Of a stretch of 64,000 bases of DNA, positions 35,982-45,317 are shown one piece after another. The stretch's first letter is position 1. Every line of letters begins with the position of its first letter. The stretch is taken from assembly GCA_041687675.1 (NCBI GenBank), contig JAWLBM010000014.1, forward strand, positions 31,101 to 95,100, in the 5' to 3' direction. This DNA comes from JAWLBM01 sp041687675 (GTDB lineage: Bacteria; Pseudomonadota; Alphaproteobacteria; Rhizobiales; Pleomorphomonadaceae). The notes below the pieces were generated by a model that made no database searches, was not told where the DNA came from, and was given only the letters and a program-made list of their open reading frames with translations. The position numbers and the translations under genes were made by a program.

Positions 35982-37397
35982 TCAGGCCGTGTAGGTCACC
36001 GCCTTCACCGCGTCGATCACCTCCTTGACCGACGGCAGGGCGAGCTTCTCGAGGTTGGCCGCGTAGGGCATCGGCACGTCCTTGCCGGTGATGCGCAGCA
36101 CCGGGGCGTCGAGGTGGTCGAAGGCCTCGCTCATCAGCTGGGCGGCGATCTCCGAGCCGACGGAGCCCTGCGGGTACCCCTCCTCGATGGTGACGCAGCG
36201 GTGGGTCTTCTTCACCGACTCCACGATCGCCGGCACGTCCATCGGGCGGATGGTGCGCAGGTCGATGATCTCGGCGTCGATGCCCATCTGCGCCAGTTCC
36301 TCGGCGGCCTTGACCGCGTAGGTCATGCCGATGCCGAAGGAGACGAGGGTGACGTCCCTGCCCTTGCGGTGGACGCGCGCCTTGCCGATCGGCAGCACCA
36401 GGTCGTCCATCTTCGGCACCTGGAAGGAGTGGCCGTAGAGGATCTCGTTCTCGAGGAAGATGACCGGGTTCGGGTCGCGGATCGCGGCCTTGAGGAGGCC
36501 CTTGGCGTCGGCGGCCGAATAGGGCTGCACCACCTTGAGGCCGGGGATGTGGCCGTACCAGGCGGCATAGTCCTGGCTGTGCTGGGCGGCGACGCGGGCC
36601 GCCGCGCCGTTCGGGCCGCGGAACACGATCGGGCAGCCCATCTGGCCGCCGGACATGTAGAGCGTCTTCGCCGCCGAGTTGATGATCTGGTCGATCGCCT
36701 GCATGGCGAAGTTGAAGGTCATGAACTCGACGATCGGGCGCAAGCCGCCGAAGGCGGCGCCGACGCCGAGGCCGGCGAAGCCGTGCTCGGTGATCGGGGT
36801 GTCCACCACCCGGCGGGCGCCGAACTCCTGCAGGAGGCCCTGGGTGATCTTGTAGGCGCCCTGGTACTCGGCGACCTCCTCGCCCATGACGAAGACGGTC
36901 TCGTCGCGGCGCATCTCCTCGGCCATGGCGTCGCGGAGCGCCTCGCGGACCGTCATCGAGACGAACTCGGTGCCGGCCGGGATGTCCGGGTCGGCGGCGG
37001 GCTCGCTCTTCGGCGCGGCGGGCAGCTTGTCGGCGGACGGCGTGGCGACCGAGGCGGTCGCCGGCTGCGCCTCGGCGTGCTGGGCGGAGACGGACGGCTG
37101 GTCGGGGCTCGTCGGCGCCACCTTGGCGCCGTCGGAGAGCGCCGCCTGGCCGTCGCCCTCGGCGGAGATGCGGGCGATGACGGCGTTCACCTTGACGCCC
37201 TCGGTGCCCTCGGGGACGACGATCTCGGCGATCTCGCCCTCGTCGACGGCCTCCACCTCCATGGTGGCCTTGTCGGTCTCGATCTCGGCGATCACGTCGC
37301 CGGACTTCACGCTGTCGCCCACCTTCTTCAGCCACTTGGCGAGCTTGCCCTCCTCCATCGTCGGGGAGAGCGCCGGCATCAGGATATCGATCGGCAT
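35982..37397 (-). CDS. pdhB: pyruvate dehydrogenase E1 beta subunit with N-terminal lipoyl domain
   Basis: 471 aa. Residues 1-80 are a lipoyl domain (ETDKATMEVEAVDEG again), then an Ala/Pro linker to about 135, then the transketolase-like beta subunit: EALRDAMAEEMRRDETVFVMGEEVAEYQGAYKITQGL, FGARRVVDTPITEHGFAGL, and the C-terminal EEGYPQGSVGSEIAAQL. A lipoylated E1-beta is a known alphaproteobacterial trait. With PdhA it decarboxylates pyruvate using thiamine diphosphate. It is 25 bp after pdhA. Confidence 0.96.
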   Translation of the reverse strand: MPIDILMPALSPTMEEGKLAKWLKKVGDSVKSGDVIAEIETDKATMEVEAVDEGEIAEIVVPEGTEGVKVNAVIARISAEGDGQAALSDGAKVAPTSPDQPSVSAQHAEAQPATASVATPSADKLPAAPKSEPAADPDIPAGTEFVSMTVREALRDAMAEEMRRDETVFVMGEEVAEYQGAYKITQGLLQEFGARRVVDTPITEHGFAGLGVGAAFGGLRPIVEFMTFNFAMQAIDQIINSAAKTLYMSGGQMGCPIVFRGPNGAAARVAAQHSQDYAAWYGHIPGLKVVQPYSAADAKGLLKAAIRDPNPVIFLENEILYGHSFQVPKMDDLVLPIGKARVHRKGRDVTLVSFGIGMTYAVKAAEELAQMGIDAEIIDLRTIRPMDVPAIVESVKKTHRCVTIEEGYPQGSVGSEIAAQLMSEAFDHLDAPVLRITGKDVPMPYAANLEKLALPSVKEVIDAVKAVTYTA

Positions 37398-37422
37398 GTC
37401 GGTCCTCGTCTCCGGACGTGGG

Positions 37423-38499
37423 TCAGTGCAGGATGTCGGTCCAGAGTTCGGACGGGTCCGGCTCCGGGTCGTAGGTCGCGAAGTCGGCCGATTCGGCGAC
37501 CACCGCGCGGACTTCCTTGTCGATCGCCTTGAGCTCGTCCTCGCTGGCCCAGCCGTTCTCCAGGATACGCACCCGGACCTGCTCGATCGGGTCGTGCTCC
37601 GTGCGCATCTTGGCGACCTCGTCCTTGGTGCGGTACTTCGCCGGGTCGGACATCGAGTGGCCGCGGTAGCGGTAGGTCTGCATCTCGAGGATGTACGGGC
37701 CCTTGCCCTCGCGGCACCAGGCCACCGCCTTCTCGCCGGCGGCCTTCACGGCGCGCACGTCCATCCCGTCGACCTGCTCGCCGGGGATGTCGAAGGAAGC
37801 GCCGCGGCGGGAGAAGTCGGTCTGGGCCGAGGCGCGCGAGACCGAGGTGCCCATGGCGTAGCGGTTGTTCTCGATGATGTAGACGACCGGCAGCTTCCAA
37901 AGCGCCGCCATGTTGAAGCTCTCGTAGACCTGGCCCTGGTTCGCCGCGCCGTCGCCGAAATAGGTGAGGCTCACCGTGTCGAGGCCGCGGTAGCGGTTGG
38001 CGAAGGCGAGGCCGGTGCCGATCGGCACCTGGGCGCCGACGATGCCGTGGCCGCCGAAGAAGGCCTTCTCGCGGCTGAACATGTGCATCGAGCCGCCCTT
38101 GCCCTTGGAGTAGCCGCCGCGGCGGCCGGTGAGTTCGGCCATGACGCCCTTGGCGTCCATGCCGCAGGCCAGCATGTGGCCGTGGTCGCGGTAGCCGGTG
38201 ATCACCTGGTCCTCGCCGGTGCGGATGCACATCTGCATGCCGACCACGACGGCCTCCTGGCCGATGTAGAGGTGGCAGAAGCCGCCGATGAGGCCCATGC
38301 CGTACATCTGGCCGGCCTTCTCCTCGAAGCGCCGGATCAGCAGCATGTCGCGATAGGCCTGCAGTTCCTCCTCGCGGGTGAACTCGGCGATGGCGGGGGA
38401 CTCCCCGGATTTGGACTTGGATGCGGCTTTGGGGCGCTTGTCAGCGGTCGGCGTGGCCGAGGCGCGGGTGCGCTTCTCGGCGGCAGGTCGCACGGCCAT
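37423..38499 (-). CDS. pdhA: pyruvate dehydrogenase E1 alpha subunit
   Basis: 358 aa from ATG 38499 (GGGAGGA upstream). After a basic, low-complexity first 35 residues comes the E1 alpha fold: MLLIRRFEEKAGQMYGMG, GFCHLYIGQEAVVVGM, the phosphorylation-loop-type KGKGGSMHMFS, and the thiamine diphosphate motif YFGDGAANQGQVYESFNMAALWKLPVVYIIENN (GDG...NN). It heads the operon; its promoter should lie in the palindrome-rich gap to ftsB. Confidence 0.96.
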   Translation of the reverse strand: MAVRPAAEKRTRASATPTADKRPKAASKSKSGESPAIAEFTREEELQAYRDMLLIRRFEEKAGQMYGMGLIGGFCHLYIGQEAVVVGMQMCIRTGEDQVITGYRDHGHMLACGMDAKGVMAELTGRRGGYSKGKGGSMHMFSREKAFFGGHGIVGAQVPIGTGLAFANRYRGLDTVSLTYFGDGAANQGQVYESFNMAALWKLPVVYIIENNRYAMGTSVSRASAQTDFSRRGASFDIPGEQVDGMDVRAVKAAGEKAVAWCREGKGPYILEMQTYRYRGHSMSDPAKYRTKDEVAKMRTEHDPIEQVRVRILENGWASEDELKAIDKEVRAVVAESADFATYDPEPDPSELWTDILH

Positions 38500-38575
38500 G
38501 GATCGTCCTCCCGAACGGTTTCCGTCAAACCGGAAACGACGGAACGGCATCGGGCGATCCAAGTCAACCGGTGCG

Positions 38576-38604
38576 GCGCATGGCCATCATGCGCAATGCG
38601 CATT
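38576..38604. promoter_or_regulatory. paired palindromes upstream of pdhA
   Basis: GCGCAT (38576-38581) pairs with ATGCGC (38589-38594) across GGCCATC; immediately after comes the perfect palindrome AATGCGCATT (38595-38604). Both share ATGCGC and lie 77-105 bp upstream of pdhA, so they are candidate operators for the pdh operon. Confidence 0.45.
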
Positions 38605-38606
38605 CC

Positions 38607-38673
38607 TGCAGGATGATGCGTAACTGAAATCCGGTTAATTCGGGCTCATGAACCGGAATTCAGTTATCCTGCA
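38607..38673 (-). terminator. long composite inverted repeat overlapping the ftsB 3' end
   Basis: Outer arms TGCAGGAT/ATCCTGCA and inner arms 38622-38636/38651-38665 (14 of 15 pairs) with a 14-nt loop and a 7-nt bulge on one side. It covers the ftsB stop codon. It could end ftsB transcription, though no T tract follows, or be a regulatory structure. Confidence 0.5.
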
Positions 38674-38995
38674 TGGCGAGGCGCCGCGACCGCATGATCA
38701 CGACCTCGTCCGGGTGCACGAGGCCGAGGCTGGAGCGCGCGCGCTCGTCGACCATGTCCTGGTCGAGGCTCGCCGGGCGCAGCAGCACCACCTTGTCGAC
38801 CAGCACCCGCTTTTCGGCGGCGAGCCTGTCGAGTTCGGCCTCGAGCTCCGCGCTCTGCCGCTCGAGCAGCGTCAGCCCGACCATGCCGTAGTCGCCGTGC
38901 ACCGAATGGTACGCGAAATAGGCGAGAAAGGCAGCGGTCACCGCCGGAAGGGCCAGGCGCCGGAACTTGGAGGGGCGGTGCTGTCTGGTGGTCAT
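38660..38995 (-). CDS. ftsB: FtsB/DivIC-family septum formation initiator
   Basis: 111 aa. Short cytoplasmic N-terminus, one membrane segment (LALPAVTAAFLAYFAYHSVHG), then a coiled coil (LLERQSAELEAELDRLAAEKRVLVDKVVLLR) and the tail LDQDMVDERARSSLGLVHPDEVVIM, typical of Hyphomicrobiales FtsB. It links FtsL and FtsQ in the divisome. The start ATG 38995 is chosen by family length; no clear ribosome site. It is upstream of pdhA on the same strand, 161 bp away, a common alphaproteobacterial arrangement. Confidence 0.9.
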   Translation of the reverse strand: MTTRQHRPSKFRRLALPAVTAAFLAYFAYHSVHGDYGMVGLTLLERQSAELEAELDRLAAEKRVLVDKVVLLRPASLDQDMVDERARSSLGLVHPDEVVIMRSRRLAMQDN

Positions 38996-39127
38996 GCTCA
39001 ACGCAACCATGCGGCGCCGCCGGGGCGATCCCGGCGAACGGCCACGATGGTGCATCGTCATGGTAAAGGCGAGGTTAGCGGTCGCGCGGGCGGCCCGCGG
39101 CGGCCGTCCGCCGGCCGCGGCGCCGCG

Positions 39128-40606
39128 TCAGAGCTGGGCCTCCATCGGCAACAGGCCGACCAGCAGGGCGATGATCCGCTGGCGCCACGACGCGCGGGGC
39201 TCGCCGCGGTAGACCTCGTCGTCGCCGGCGCCGTGCCAGACGATGCGGCCGTTTTCGAGCGAAAGCCGGTAGCTGCGCGCCGGCTGGACCAGGCGCTCGA
39301 ACTGATCGGTCACGCAGGCCGCGAAGCTGCCGTCGTCGACCATCACCGACATCTCGGTGTTGAGCTTGGCCGAGCGGTTGTCGAGGTTGAAGGAGCCGAC
39401 GAAGCTGACCGTCCGGTCCACCACCAGCGCCTTGCTGTGCAGGCTGGCGCCGCTGGAGCCGAAGATCCTGGGCCTCTCGCCGGGCATGTCGCGCAGCTCG
39501 TGAATCTCCGCGCCGGCGCAGAGCAGGCGCTTGCGATAGCGGGCGTAGCCGCTGTGGACGGCGGTGACGTCGTTCGCCGCGAGCGAGTTCGTGACGATGC
39601 GGACGCTGACGCCGCGCGAAACGAGGGTCTCGATCAGGTCCGTGCCGTCGCGGCCGGGCACGAAGTAGGGCGAGACGATCAGCACCTCGTGTTTGGCCCG
39701 GGTCATCGCCGCCCGGAGGCACTCGGCCACCACGTTGTCCGCCGTGCGGTCGTTCGCCTTCTCCGGACCGTCGGAGACCACGCCCGCGTCGTCCACGGCA
39801 TCGAAGGGCAGGTCCTCGGCGATGCGCTCGGGCACCGCGTAGCTCGCATGCAGGGCCTCGAGATAGGGCCGGGTCTCCTCCCCGGCGCAGGAGGCGTCGA
39901 GGTCCCGCCGGAACGGTCCGATCCTGCGGCGCAGGCGCCGGCGGCGGTGCCTCAGGAACGCCTGCACGCCCTGCACCACGCGGCTCTTCCAGAAGGTCTC
40001 GAAGATCTCCCCGGCCTCGGCCACCGGCGTGCCGATCAGCACGGCGTCGAGGTCCTGGAAATTGTAGTGGCCGGACCCGTCGAAATAGCGGTCGGCGATG
40101 TTGCGCCCGCCGATCACCGCCGCGACGCCGTCGGCGATCCAGGCCTTGTTGTGCATGCGGTGGTTGAGGTGCCATCCGCCCAGCGCGAACTCGATGCCGA
40201 AGCCGAGGAAGCCGTGGGCGCGCCAGGTGGTCGCGTTGAAGACGCGCACCTCCACGCTCGGATGCTGGTCGATGATCTGGAAGGACTTGTCCCGACCGAT
40301 CACCGTGGTGTCGTCGAGGAGCAGCCGCACCCGCACGCCGCGGTCCGCCGCCTTCAGGATCTCGTTGGCGAGCAGGCGCCCGGTGACGTCGTCCTCCCAG
40401 GCATAATACTGGAGGTCCAGCGTCCGCTCGGCCGTGCGGGCGAGCCAGAGCCGCACCGCGAAAGCCTCCAGCCCATCGCTCGCGAGGCAGGCGGCCTTGT
40501 CGGTGCCGAGGGCCTGCAACCGCTCGGCGACGGTGCGGCCGACCGCCCTGAGGACGGTGACGCCGGCGCTCCGGCCGTCGGTGCTGTGCAAGGGCTTGCT
40601 TTCCAT
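39128..40606 (-). CDS. phospholipase D-like/cardiolipin synthase-type protein
   Basis: 492 aa from ATG 40606 (GGAG upstream). Two complete HKD motifs: HNKAWIADGVAAVIGGRN (about residue 150) and HSKALVVDRTVSFVGSFN (about 400). The N-terminus has AFAVRLWLARTAERTLDLQYYAWEDDVTGRLLANEI, as in cytoplasmic-side PLD-family enzymes that lack membrane segments. A Cys/Arg-rich insert lies in the middle. It likely hydrolyses or transfers phosphatidyl groups (cardiolipin synthesis) but could be a different phosphodiesterase. Confidence 0.88.
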   Translation of the reverse strand: MESKPLHSTDGRSAGVTVLRAVGRTVAERLQALGTDKAACLASDGLEAFAVRLWLARTAERTLDLQYYAWEDDVTGRLLANEILKAADRGVRVRLLLDDTTVIGRDKSFQIIDQHPSVEVRVFNATTWRAHGFLGFGIEFALGGWHLNHRMHNKAWIADGVAAVIGGRNIADRYFDGSGHYNFQDLDAVLIGTPVAEAGEIFETFWKSRVVQGVQAFLRHRRRRLRRRIGPFRRDLDASCAGEETRPYLEALHASYAVPERIAEDLPFDAVDDAGVVSDGPEKANDRTADNVVAECLRAAMTRAKHEVLIVSPYFVPGRDGTDLIETLVSRGVSVRIVTNSLAANDVTAVHSGYARYRKRLLCAGAEIHELRDMPGERPRIFGSSGASLHSKALVVDRTVSFVGSFNLDNRSAKLNTEMSVMVDDGSFAACVTDQFERLVQPARSYRLSLENGRIVWHGAGDDEVYRGEPRASWRQRIIALLVGLLPMEAQL

Positions 40607-40654
40607 CACTCCGAAATTCCGGGCCCGGCCCTTGCGTTCCTTGGAAACGGCACG

Positions 40655-40685
40655 GGCGGGCCTCCTCAACTGGGGGAGGCCCGCC
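40655..40685 (-). terminator. hairpin after treZ
   Basis: Perfect 11-bp stem GGCGGGCCTCC/GGAGGCCCGCC with a 9-nt loop, 20 bp beyond the treZ stop. On the minus strand only a weak GTTTCC follows. Confidence 0.6.
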
Positions 40686-40704
40686 GGCGACGCAACCCCT
40701 CCCC

Positions 40705-42513
40705 TCACCGCTCCGACACGGCGAAGCGGACGCTCCAGGGGGCCGCCGACCGCTCGCCGGCCGCGCCCTCGGTCCAGACCGTCCGTCCGAGGTCCCGCGC
40801 CTCGTAGCCGACCGGCGCCGGCGAGAGGTTGGCGAGGAGATGGAGGGCGCCTCCCCCCTCCACCTCCCAGCGCACCGTGAACGCCCGGTCGCCGAGGTCC
40901 GTCGCCCGGCCGCCGCGGCGGATCCGGGGGACGAGCGGAACGATCTCCCGGCCGCGGACGGCGAGGATGCGGCGGTACCAGTCGAGCATGTCGCGGTGCC
41001 CGTCGGCCTCCCGCTCGCGCCAGTCGAGCTTCGCCGCCTCGAAGGTGCTCCTCGCGACGGGATCCGGCAAGCGGGCGAGGACCGCGGGATCGGAGAATTC
41101 CGGGAAGCGCGCGAACTCCTCGCGCCGGCCCTTGCGCACGGCCTCCGCGAGCGGCTCGTCGAAGTCGCAGAAGAAGGGGAACGGCGTCGAGGCCGCCCAC
41201 TCCTCGCCCATGAACAGCATCGGGATCTGCGGGGCGAGCAGGTACACCGCCGCAGCGGCCCTCACCTTGCCGTGGTCCGGCACCGTGCTGGTGATCCGGT
41301 CACCGAGCGCGCGGTTGCCCACCTGGTCGTGGTTCTGCAGGAAGCTCACGAAGGCGCTGGGCGGCAGGTGGCCGGAGGGCTCGCCGGGCTGCACCTCGTC
41401 CGCCAGCGTCTGCCCGACGCGGGCGAAGCCCTCGGCCACCGCTCGCGGCAGCAACCCGGCCTCCTCGGCGAAGGCCCGGTAGTAGCCGCCGTCCTCGCCG
41501 GTGAGCGCCGCGTGAAGCGCGTGGTGGATGTCGTCGTTCCACTGGGCGTCGTAGCGGCCGGGCGTCCCCTGCCCGCCGTCGAGCCATCGCGGCTCGTTGT
41601 CGCCGTTCTCGAGGACGAGATGGACGTGGCGCTCCCCGCCCACCCGGCGGACCCGCGTCGCCAGTTCCTCCAGCAGGTGGACGGGGCTCTCGTCGACGAT
41701 GGCGTGCACGGCGTCGAAGCGAAGGCCGTCCATGAAGTACTCGTCGATCCAGTAGGCGGCGTTCTCCTCGAAGAAGTCGCGCACGTCCGCGCTGCCCTCG
41801 TCGTCGACGTTGACGCCCTCGCCCCAGGGCGAGGCGTGCTTGGCCGTGAACACCGGCGCGTGCCGCGGGATGTAGTTCCCGTCCGGGCCGAAGTGGTTGT
41901 AGACGACGTCGAGGAACACCTGCAGCCCCAGCCGGTGCGCCTCGTCGACGAAGGCCTTCAGCTCGTCCGGGCGCCCGTAGGCCGGATGCGGCGCGAAGGG
42001 CAGCACGCCGTCGTAGCCCCAGCCGTGGCGGCCGGAGAAGGTGGAGAGCGGCAGCAGTTCCACCGCGGTGACGCCGAGGTCGGCGAGGTCCGCCAGCCGG
42101 CGGGCCGCGGCGGCGTAGGTGCCCTCCCCGGTGAAGGTGCCGACGTGCATCTCGTAGAGCACGGTCTCGGCCCAGGGTCGCCCCGTCCAATCCGCCTGGC
42201 GCCAGCGGTAGGCCGCGGGGTCGATCACCTCGCTCGGCCCGTGCGGGCCCTCCGGCTGGAAGCGGGAGGCGGGATCCGGCACCGCGGCGCCGTCGTCCAG
42301 CAGGAAGCGGTAGCGGGTGCCGGGCCCGGCCGCCACGGTCGCCTCGAACCAGCCGGGCTCGGCGGGCTGCATCGCGAGCGGCTCGCGCCCCTCAATGGCG
42401 AGGCGCGGGCGGGACATCTTCGGCGCCCAGAAGCGGAACCTGGTCCCGCCCGGAACGGCGAGCGGGCCGAAGTGCATGGTATGGATCCGCGTCTCGGCGG
42501 CGACGGTCGTCAT
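40705..42513 (-). CDS. treZ: malto-oligosyltrehalose trehalohydrolase
   Basis: 602 aa from ATG 42513 (CGGAGGAA upstream); the open frame continues upstream through treY in another frame and is not used. An N-terminal early-set domain (TRFRFWAPKMSRPRLAIEG) is followed by a GH13 barrel: EMHVGTFTGEGTYAAAA, DVVYNHFGPDGNYI, MDGLRFDAVHAI (nucleophile Asp), LVLENGDNEPRWL (Glu), SFLQNHDQVGNRALG. It releases trehalose from maltooligosyltrehalose. It follows treY by 26 bp. Confidence 0.95.
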   Translation of the reverse strand: MTTVAAETRIHTMHFGPLAVPGGTRFRFWAPKMSRPRLAIEGREPLAMQPAEPGWFEATVAAGPGTRYRFLLDDGAAVPDPASRFQPEGPHGPSEVIDPAAYRWRQADWTGRPWAETVLYEMHVGTFTGEGTYAAAARRLADLADLGVTAVELLPLSTFSGRHGWGYDGVLPFAPHPAYGRPDELKAFVDEAHRLGLQVFLDVVYNHFGPDGNYIPRHAPVFTAKHASPWGEGVNVDDEGSADVRDFFEENAAYWIDEYFMDGLRFDAVHAIVDESPVHLLEELATRVRRVGGERHVHLVLENGDNEPRWLDGGQGTPGRYDAQWNDDIHHALHAALTGEDGGYYRAFAEEAGLLPRAVAEGFARVGQTLADEVQPGEPSGHLPPSAFVSFLQNHDQVGNRALGDRITSTVPDHGKVRAAAAVYLLAPQIPMLFMGEEWAASTPFPFFCDFDEPLAEAVRKGRREEFARFPEFSDPAVLARLPDPVARSTFEAAKLDWREREADGHRDMLDWYRRILAVRGREIVPLVPRIRRGGRATDLGDRAFTVRWEVEGGGALHLLANLSPAPVGYEARDLGRTVWTEGAAGERSAAPWSVRFAVSER

Positions 42514-42539
42514 CGGCGTTCCTCCGGGCGTTGAGGGAG

Positions 42540-45254
42540 TCAGGTTGCGTGCAGCACGAGGATCGGCAGCGGCCAGCCGACCGCCGCCTCGCGGACGGGC
42601 GGCGTGGAGGCCGCCGCCAGCACGTCGGTCCAGCCGCCCGGCGCGTCGGGAAGCGGGATCTCGACCGGCTCGGGCGAGCCGCCGGGGTGCCTCAGCGCCG
42701 CGACGAGCAACTGCCGGTCGCCGCGGCGGCGCAGGAAGGCGACGACCCGATCGTCGCCCGCCACCTCCAGGGGCAAATACGCCCCGTCCAGGAAGAGGTC
42801 CGGGTCCGCCGCCCGCAGCGCCAGCATGCGGGCGGTGAGCGCCAGCTTCTGGGCGCCGTCCGCACGGTCCACCAGGGCGGCGACCGGCACCGTCGCCGTC
42901 TCCAGCAGCAGCGCGGACCTGAGGTCGAAGTCCACCGGCCGGCGGTTGTCCGGGTCGACGAGGCTGAAGTCCCAGAGCTCGGCGCCCCGGTAGACGTCCG
43001 GCACCCCCGGCATGGCGAGCTTCAGCGCCGTCTGGATCAGGCTGTTCATGAGCCCGAGGCGTGCGACCCGGTCCTTGAACGGCAGGAAGCTCTCCAGGAA
43101 GCCGTTGGCGCGGCCCGACTCCAGCGCCCGCCCGACGAAGTCGAGCACCGCCTGCTCGTAGGCCTCGTCCGGAGCCGCCCAGGTGGTGCGCACCTTGGCC
43201 TCGCGCATCGACTTGGTCATCGCGCCGGCGATCCGCTGGCGGAACTCCTCCATCCCGGCGCCGTCGCCGGGTTCGAGCTCCGGCGGCCAGGCGCCGAGCA
43301 GCATCTGGTAGAGCAGGTACTCGTCGTTGCGGTCGGGCAGCCGCCCGGCCGGGCCCTCCCCGTCCGGCGCGCGCAGGATGGCGCTCCAGCCGCGCACCGC
43401 CTCCGCCCATTCCTCGGGGATCTCGGTGAGCACCGCGAGCCGGGCGCGGGCGTCCTCGCCGCGCTTGGTGTCGTGGGTCGAGGTGGTCAGCATGGCGTAG
43501 GGCGTCTTCTGCAGCCGCCGGGCGTTGGCGGCGTGGAAGGCGGCGATCCCGGTGCCGAGATGCTCCGGGTGGCCGCCCACCTCGTTGGCGGCGACCAGCC
43601 GGTTGAAGCGGTAGAAGGCGGTGTCCTCCAGCCCCTTGGCCATCACCGGGCCGGAATACTGCTGCAGGCGCATGGCGAAGCGCAGCACCTCGTGGCGGCT
43701 GTAGCCGCTGCCGGGCTCGGCCACGAGGTCGCCGGTCATCAGCCGGTGGAGGAAGTCGAAGACGCTGGCGTCGATGCGCACCGCCCGCCGCCGCGCCTCG
43801 GCGAAGGCGGTGTCGATCGCCTCCCGGTCCCGGGGCGACGCGCCCTCGCCGTCGACATAGGTGCGGTAGACCGGGAAGGCGGCGACGATCTCCTTCAGGG
43901 CGCGGTGCAGGCCGTGGCGGGTGAAGTCCGCCGTCATCGGGTTGGCGGCGGCGATGCGGGCGGCGTCGCGGGCGAGGACCGAGAGCTCGCTCGCCATCTC
44001 GTCGTCCGTGATGGCCAGCTTGGAGGCCCGCACCACCTCCTCGAAGGAGCGGGTCTCGCCGGTGAAGGCGCGGTAGCAGGCCGTCAGCCGCTCGGCCCCG
44101 GCCTTGTCCATCAGCACGCCGGTGAGCAGGTTGGCCACCTCGTAGCCGGTGGTGCCGTCGACGTCCCAGTCCGCGCGCACCTCCTCGCCGGCCCCGAGGA
44201 TCTTCTCGACGACGAGGTAGAACGGCCGCGGCGCCTTCTCGCGGAGGGCGAGGCAGTAGGCCTTCGGGTCGAGCAGGCCGTCGATGTGGTCGATCCTGAG
44301 GCCGTCGAGGACGCCGCGGCCGATCAGGTCGAACACCAGCCGGTGGGCGTGGTCGAACAGCTCCGGCTGCTCGATCCGGAGGCCGGCGAGCTCGTTGATG
44401 TTGAAGAAGCGGCGATAGTTGATGTCGTCGGAGGCGACGCGGAAGAAGGCGAGCCGCCAATGCTGCCGCTCGATCAGCTCGTGCAGGCGGCGGAAGCTGT
44501 CCGGCTCGCCGGGCCGGCCGCGGAAGGAGGCGACCGCGCCCTCGACCGCGGCGGCGGCCTCCGGGTCGCGGGCGACCAGCGCCGCCAGTTCGGCCCTGAG
44601 GTCCTCGGCCCGCCGGCGCTGGTTCGGGTGCGCGGCGTCGAGGTGGGCGAAGGCGTCGCCGATGCGGTCGAGGTCCGGGTGGCGGGAGGACAGGATGCGG
44701 CCGTAGTCGTTGGGGTCGATCGGCAGCCGATGCTCGTCGTAGGCGGTGACCTCGAAGGCGCCCGTCCCGGCGTCGAAGCGCAGCGCGATCTGCCCCTCGG
44801 CGAGGACGCTGCCGTACTGGTCGCCGAGCACCGGCACCAGCACGCGCCCCTTGAGGCGCGGGGCGTCGGCGTCCCAGTCGATGTCGAACCAGGTCGAATG
44901 GTCCGAGCGCGGGCCCCATTCGAGCACGCTCCACCAGAACGGGTTGTCGGCGCCGATGCCCATGTGGTTCGGCACGAAGTCGAGCACCTGGCCGAGGCCG
45001 GCGGCCTCGAAGGCGGCCACCATGGCCTCGAAGTCCTCGCGGGCGCCGAGTTCCGGGTTGAGACGGGTATGGTCGACGATGTCGTAGCCGTGGGTGGAGC
45101 CGGCGCGGGCCTTGAGAAAGGGCGAGGCGTAGACGTGGCTGACGCCGAGCCCGGCGAGATAGGGCGCGAGCCGGGCGGCGGCCGCAAAGCCGAAGCCGGC
45201 GTTGAACTGCAGTCTGTAGGTGGCCCTCGGAACCGGGCGTCGGCGGTCGGACAT
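42540..45254 (-). CDS. treY: malto-oligosyltrehalose synthase
   Basis: 904 aa. GH13 family 26 type: ATYRLQFNAGFGFAAAARLAPYLAGLGVSHVYASP at the N-terminus, DFVPNHMGIGADNPFWW, and GLRIDHIDGLLDPKAY carrying the nucleophile. The C-terminus has KDRVARLGLMNSLIQTALKLAMPGVPDVYRGAELWDFSLVDPDNRRPVD. It turns the reducing end of maltodextrin into a trehalosyl unit. With treZ it forms a two-gene trehalose-from-glycogen route; the debranching enzyme treX is not in the window. Trehalose protects against drought and osmotic stress. Confidence 0.96.
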   Translation of the reverse strand: MSDRRRPVPRATYRLQFNAGFGFAAAARLAPYLAGLGVSHVYASPFLKARAGSTHGYDIVDHTRLNPELGAREDFEAMVAAFEAAGLGQVLDFVPNHMGIGADNPFWWSVLEWGPRSDHSTWFDIDWDADAPRLKGRVLVPVLGDQYGSVLAEGQIALRFDAGTGAFEVTAYDEHRLPIDPNDYGRILSSRHPDLDRIGDAFAHLDAAHPNQRRRAEDLRAELAALVARDPEAAAAVEGAVASFRGRPGEPDSFRRLHELIERQHWRLAFFRVASDDINYRRFFNINELAGLRIEQPELFDHAHRLVFDLIGRGVLDGLRIDHIDGLLDPKAYCLALREKAPRPFYLVVEKILGAGEEVRADWDVDGTTGYEVANLLTGVLMDKAGAERLTACYRAFTGETRSFEEVVRASKLAITDDEMASELSVLARDAARIAAANPMTADFTRHGLHRALKEIVAAFPVYRTYVDGEGASPRDREAIDTAFAEARRRAVRIDASVFDFLHRLMTGDLVAEPGSGYSRHEVLRFAMRLQQYSGPVMAKGLEDTAFYRFNRLVAANEVGGHPEHLGTGIAAFHAANARRLQKTPYAMLTTSTHDTKRGEDARARLAVLTEIPEEWAEAVRGWSAILRAPDGEGPAGRLPDRNDEYLLYQMLLGAWPPELEPGDGAGMEEFRQRIAGAMTKSMREAKVRTTWAAPDEAYEQAVLDFVGRALESGRANGFLESFLPFKDRVARLGLMNSLIQTALKLAMPGVPDVYRGAELWDFSLVDPDNRRPVDFDLRSALLLETATVPVAALVDRADGAQKLALTARMLALRAADPDLFLDGAYLPLEVAGDDRVVAFLRRRGDRQLLVAALRHPGGSPEPVEIPLPDAPGGWTDVLAAASTPPVREAAVGWPLPILVLHAT

Positions 45255-45317
45255 CGGATGGCCTCTCCTCGCGAACGGCGCTGCCGGTAGACCGGCGGCG
45301 AGCGGTCCGGCGGCGGG

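Noticed and set aside
42531..45290. Long plus-strand reading frame opposite treY
   Set aside because: It is the mirror of a textbook treY; in GC-rich DNA the opposite frame lacks stops. Its translation is His/Asp/Arg/Gly-rich with no domain.
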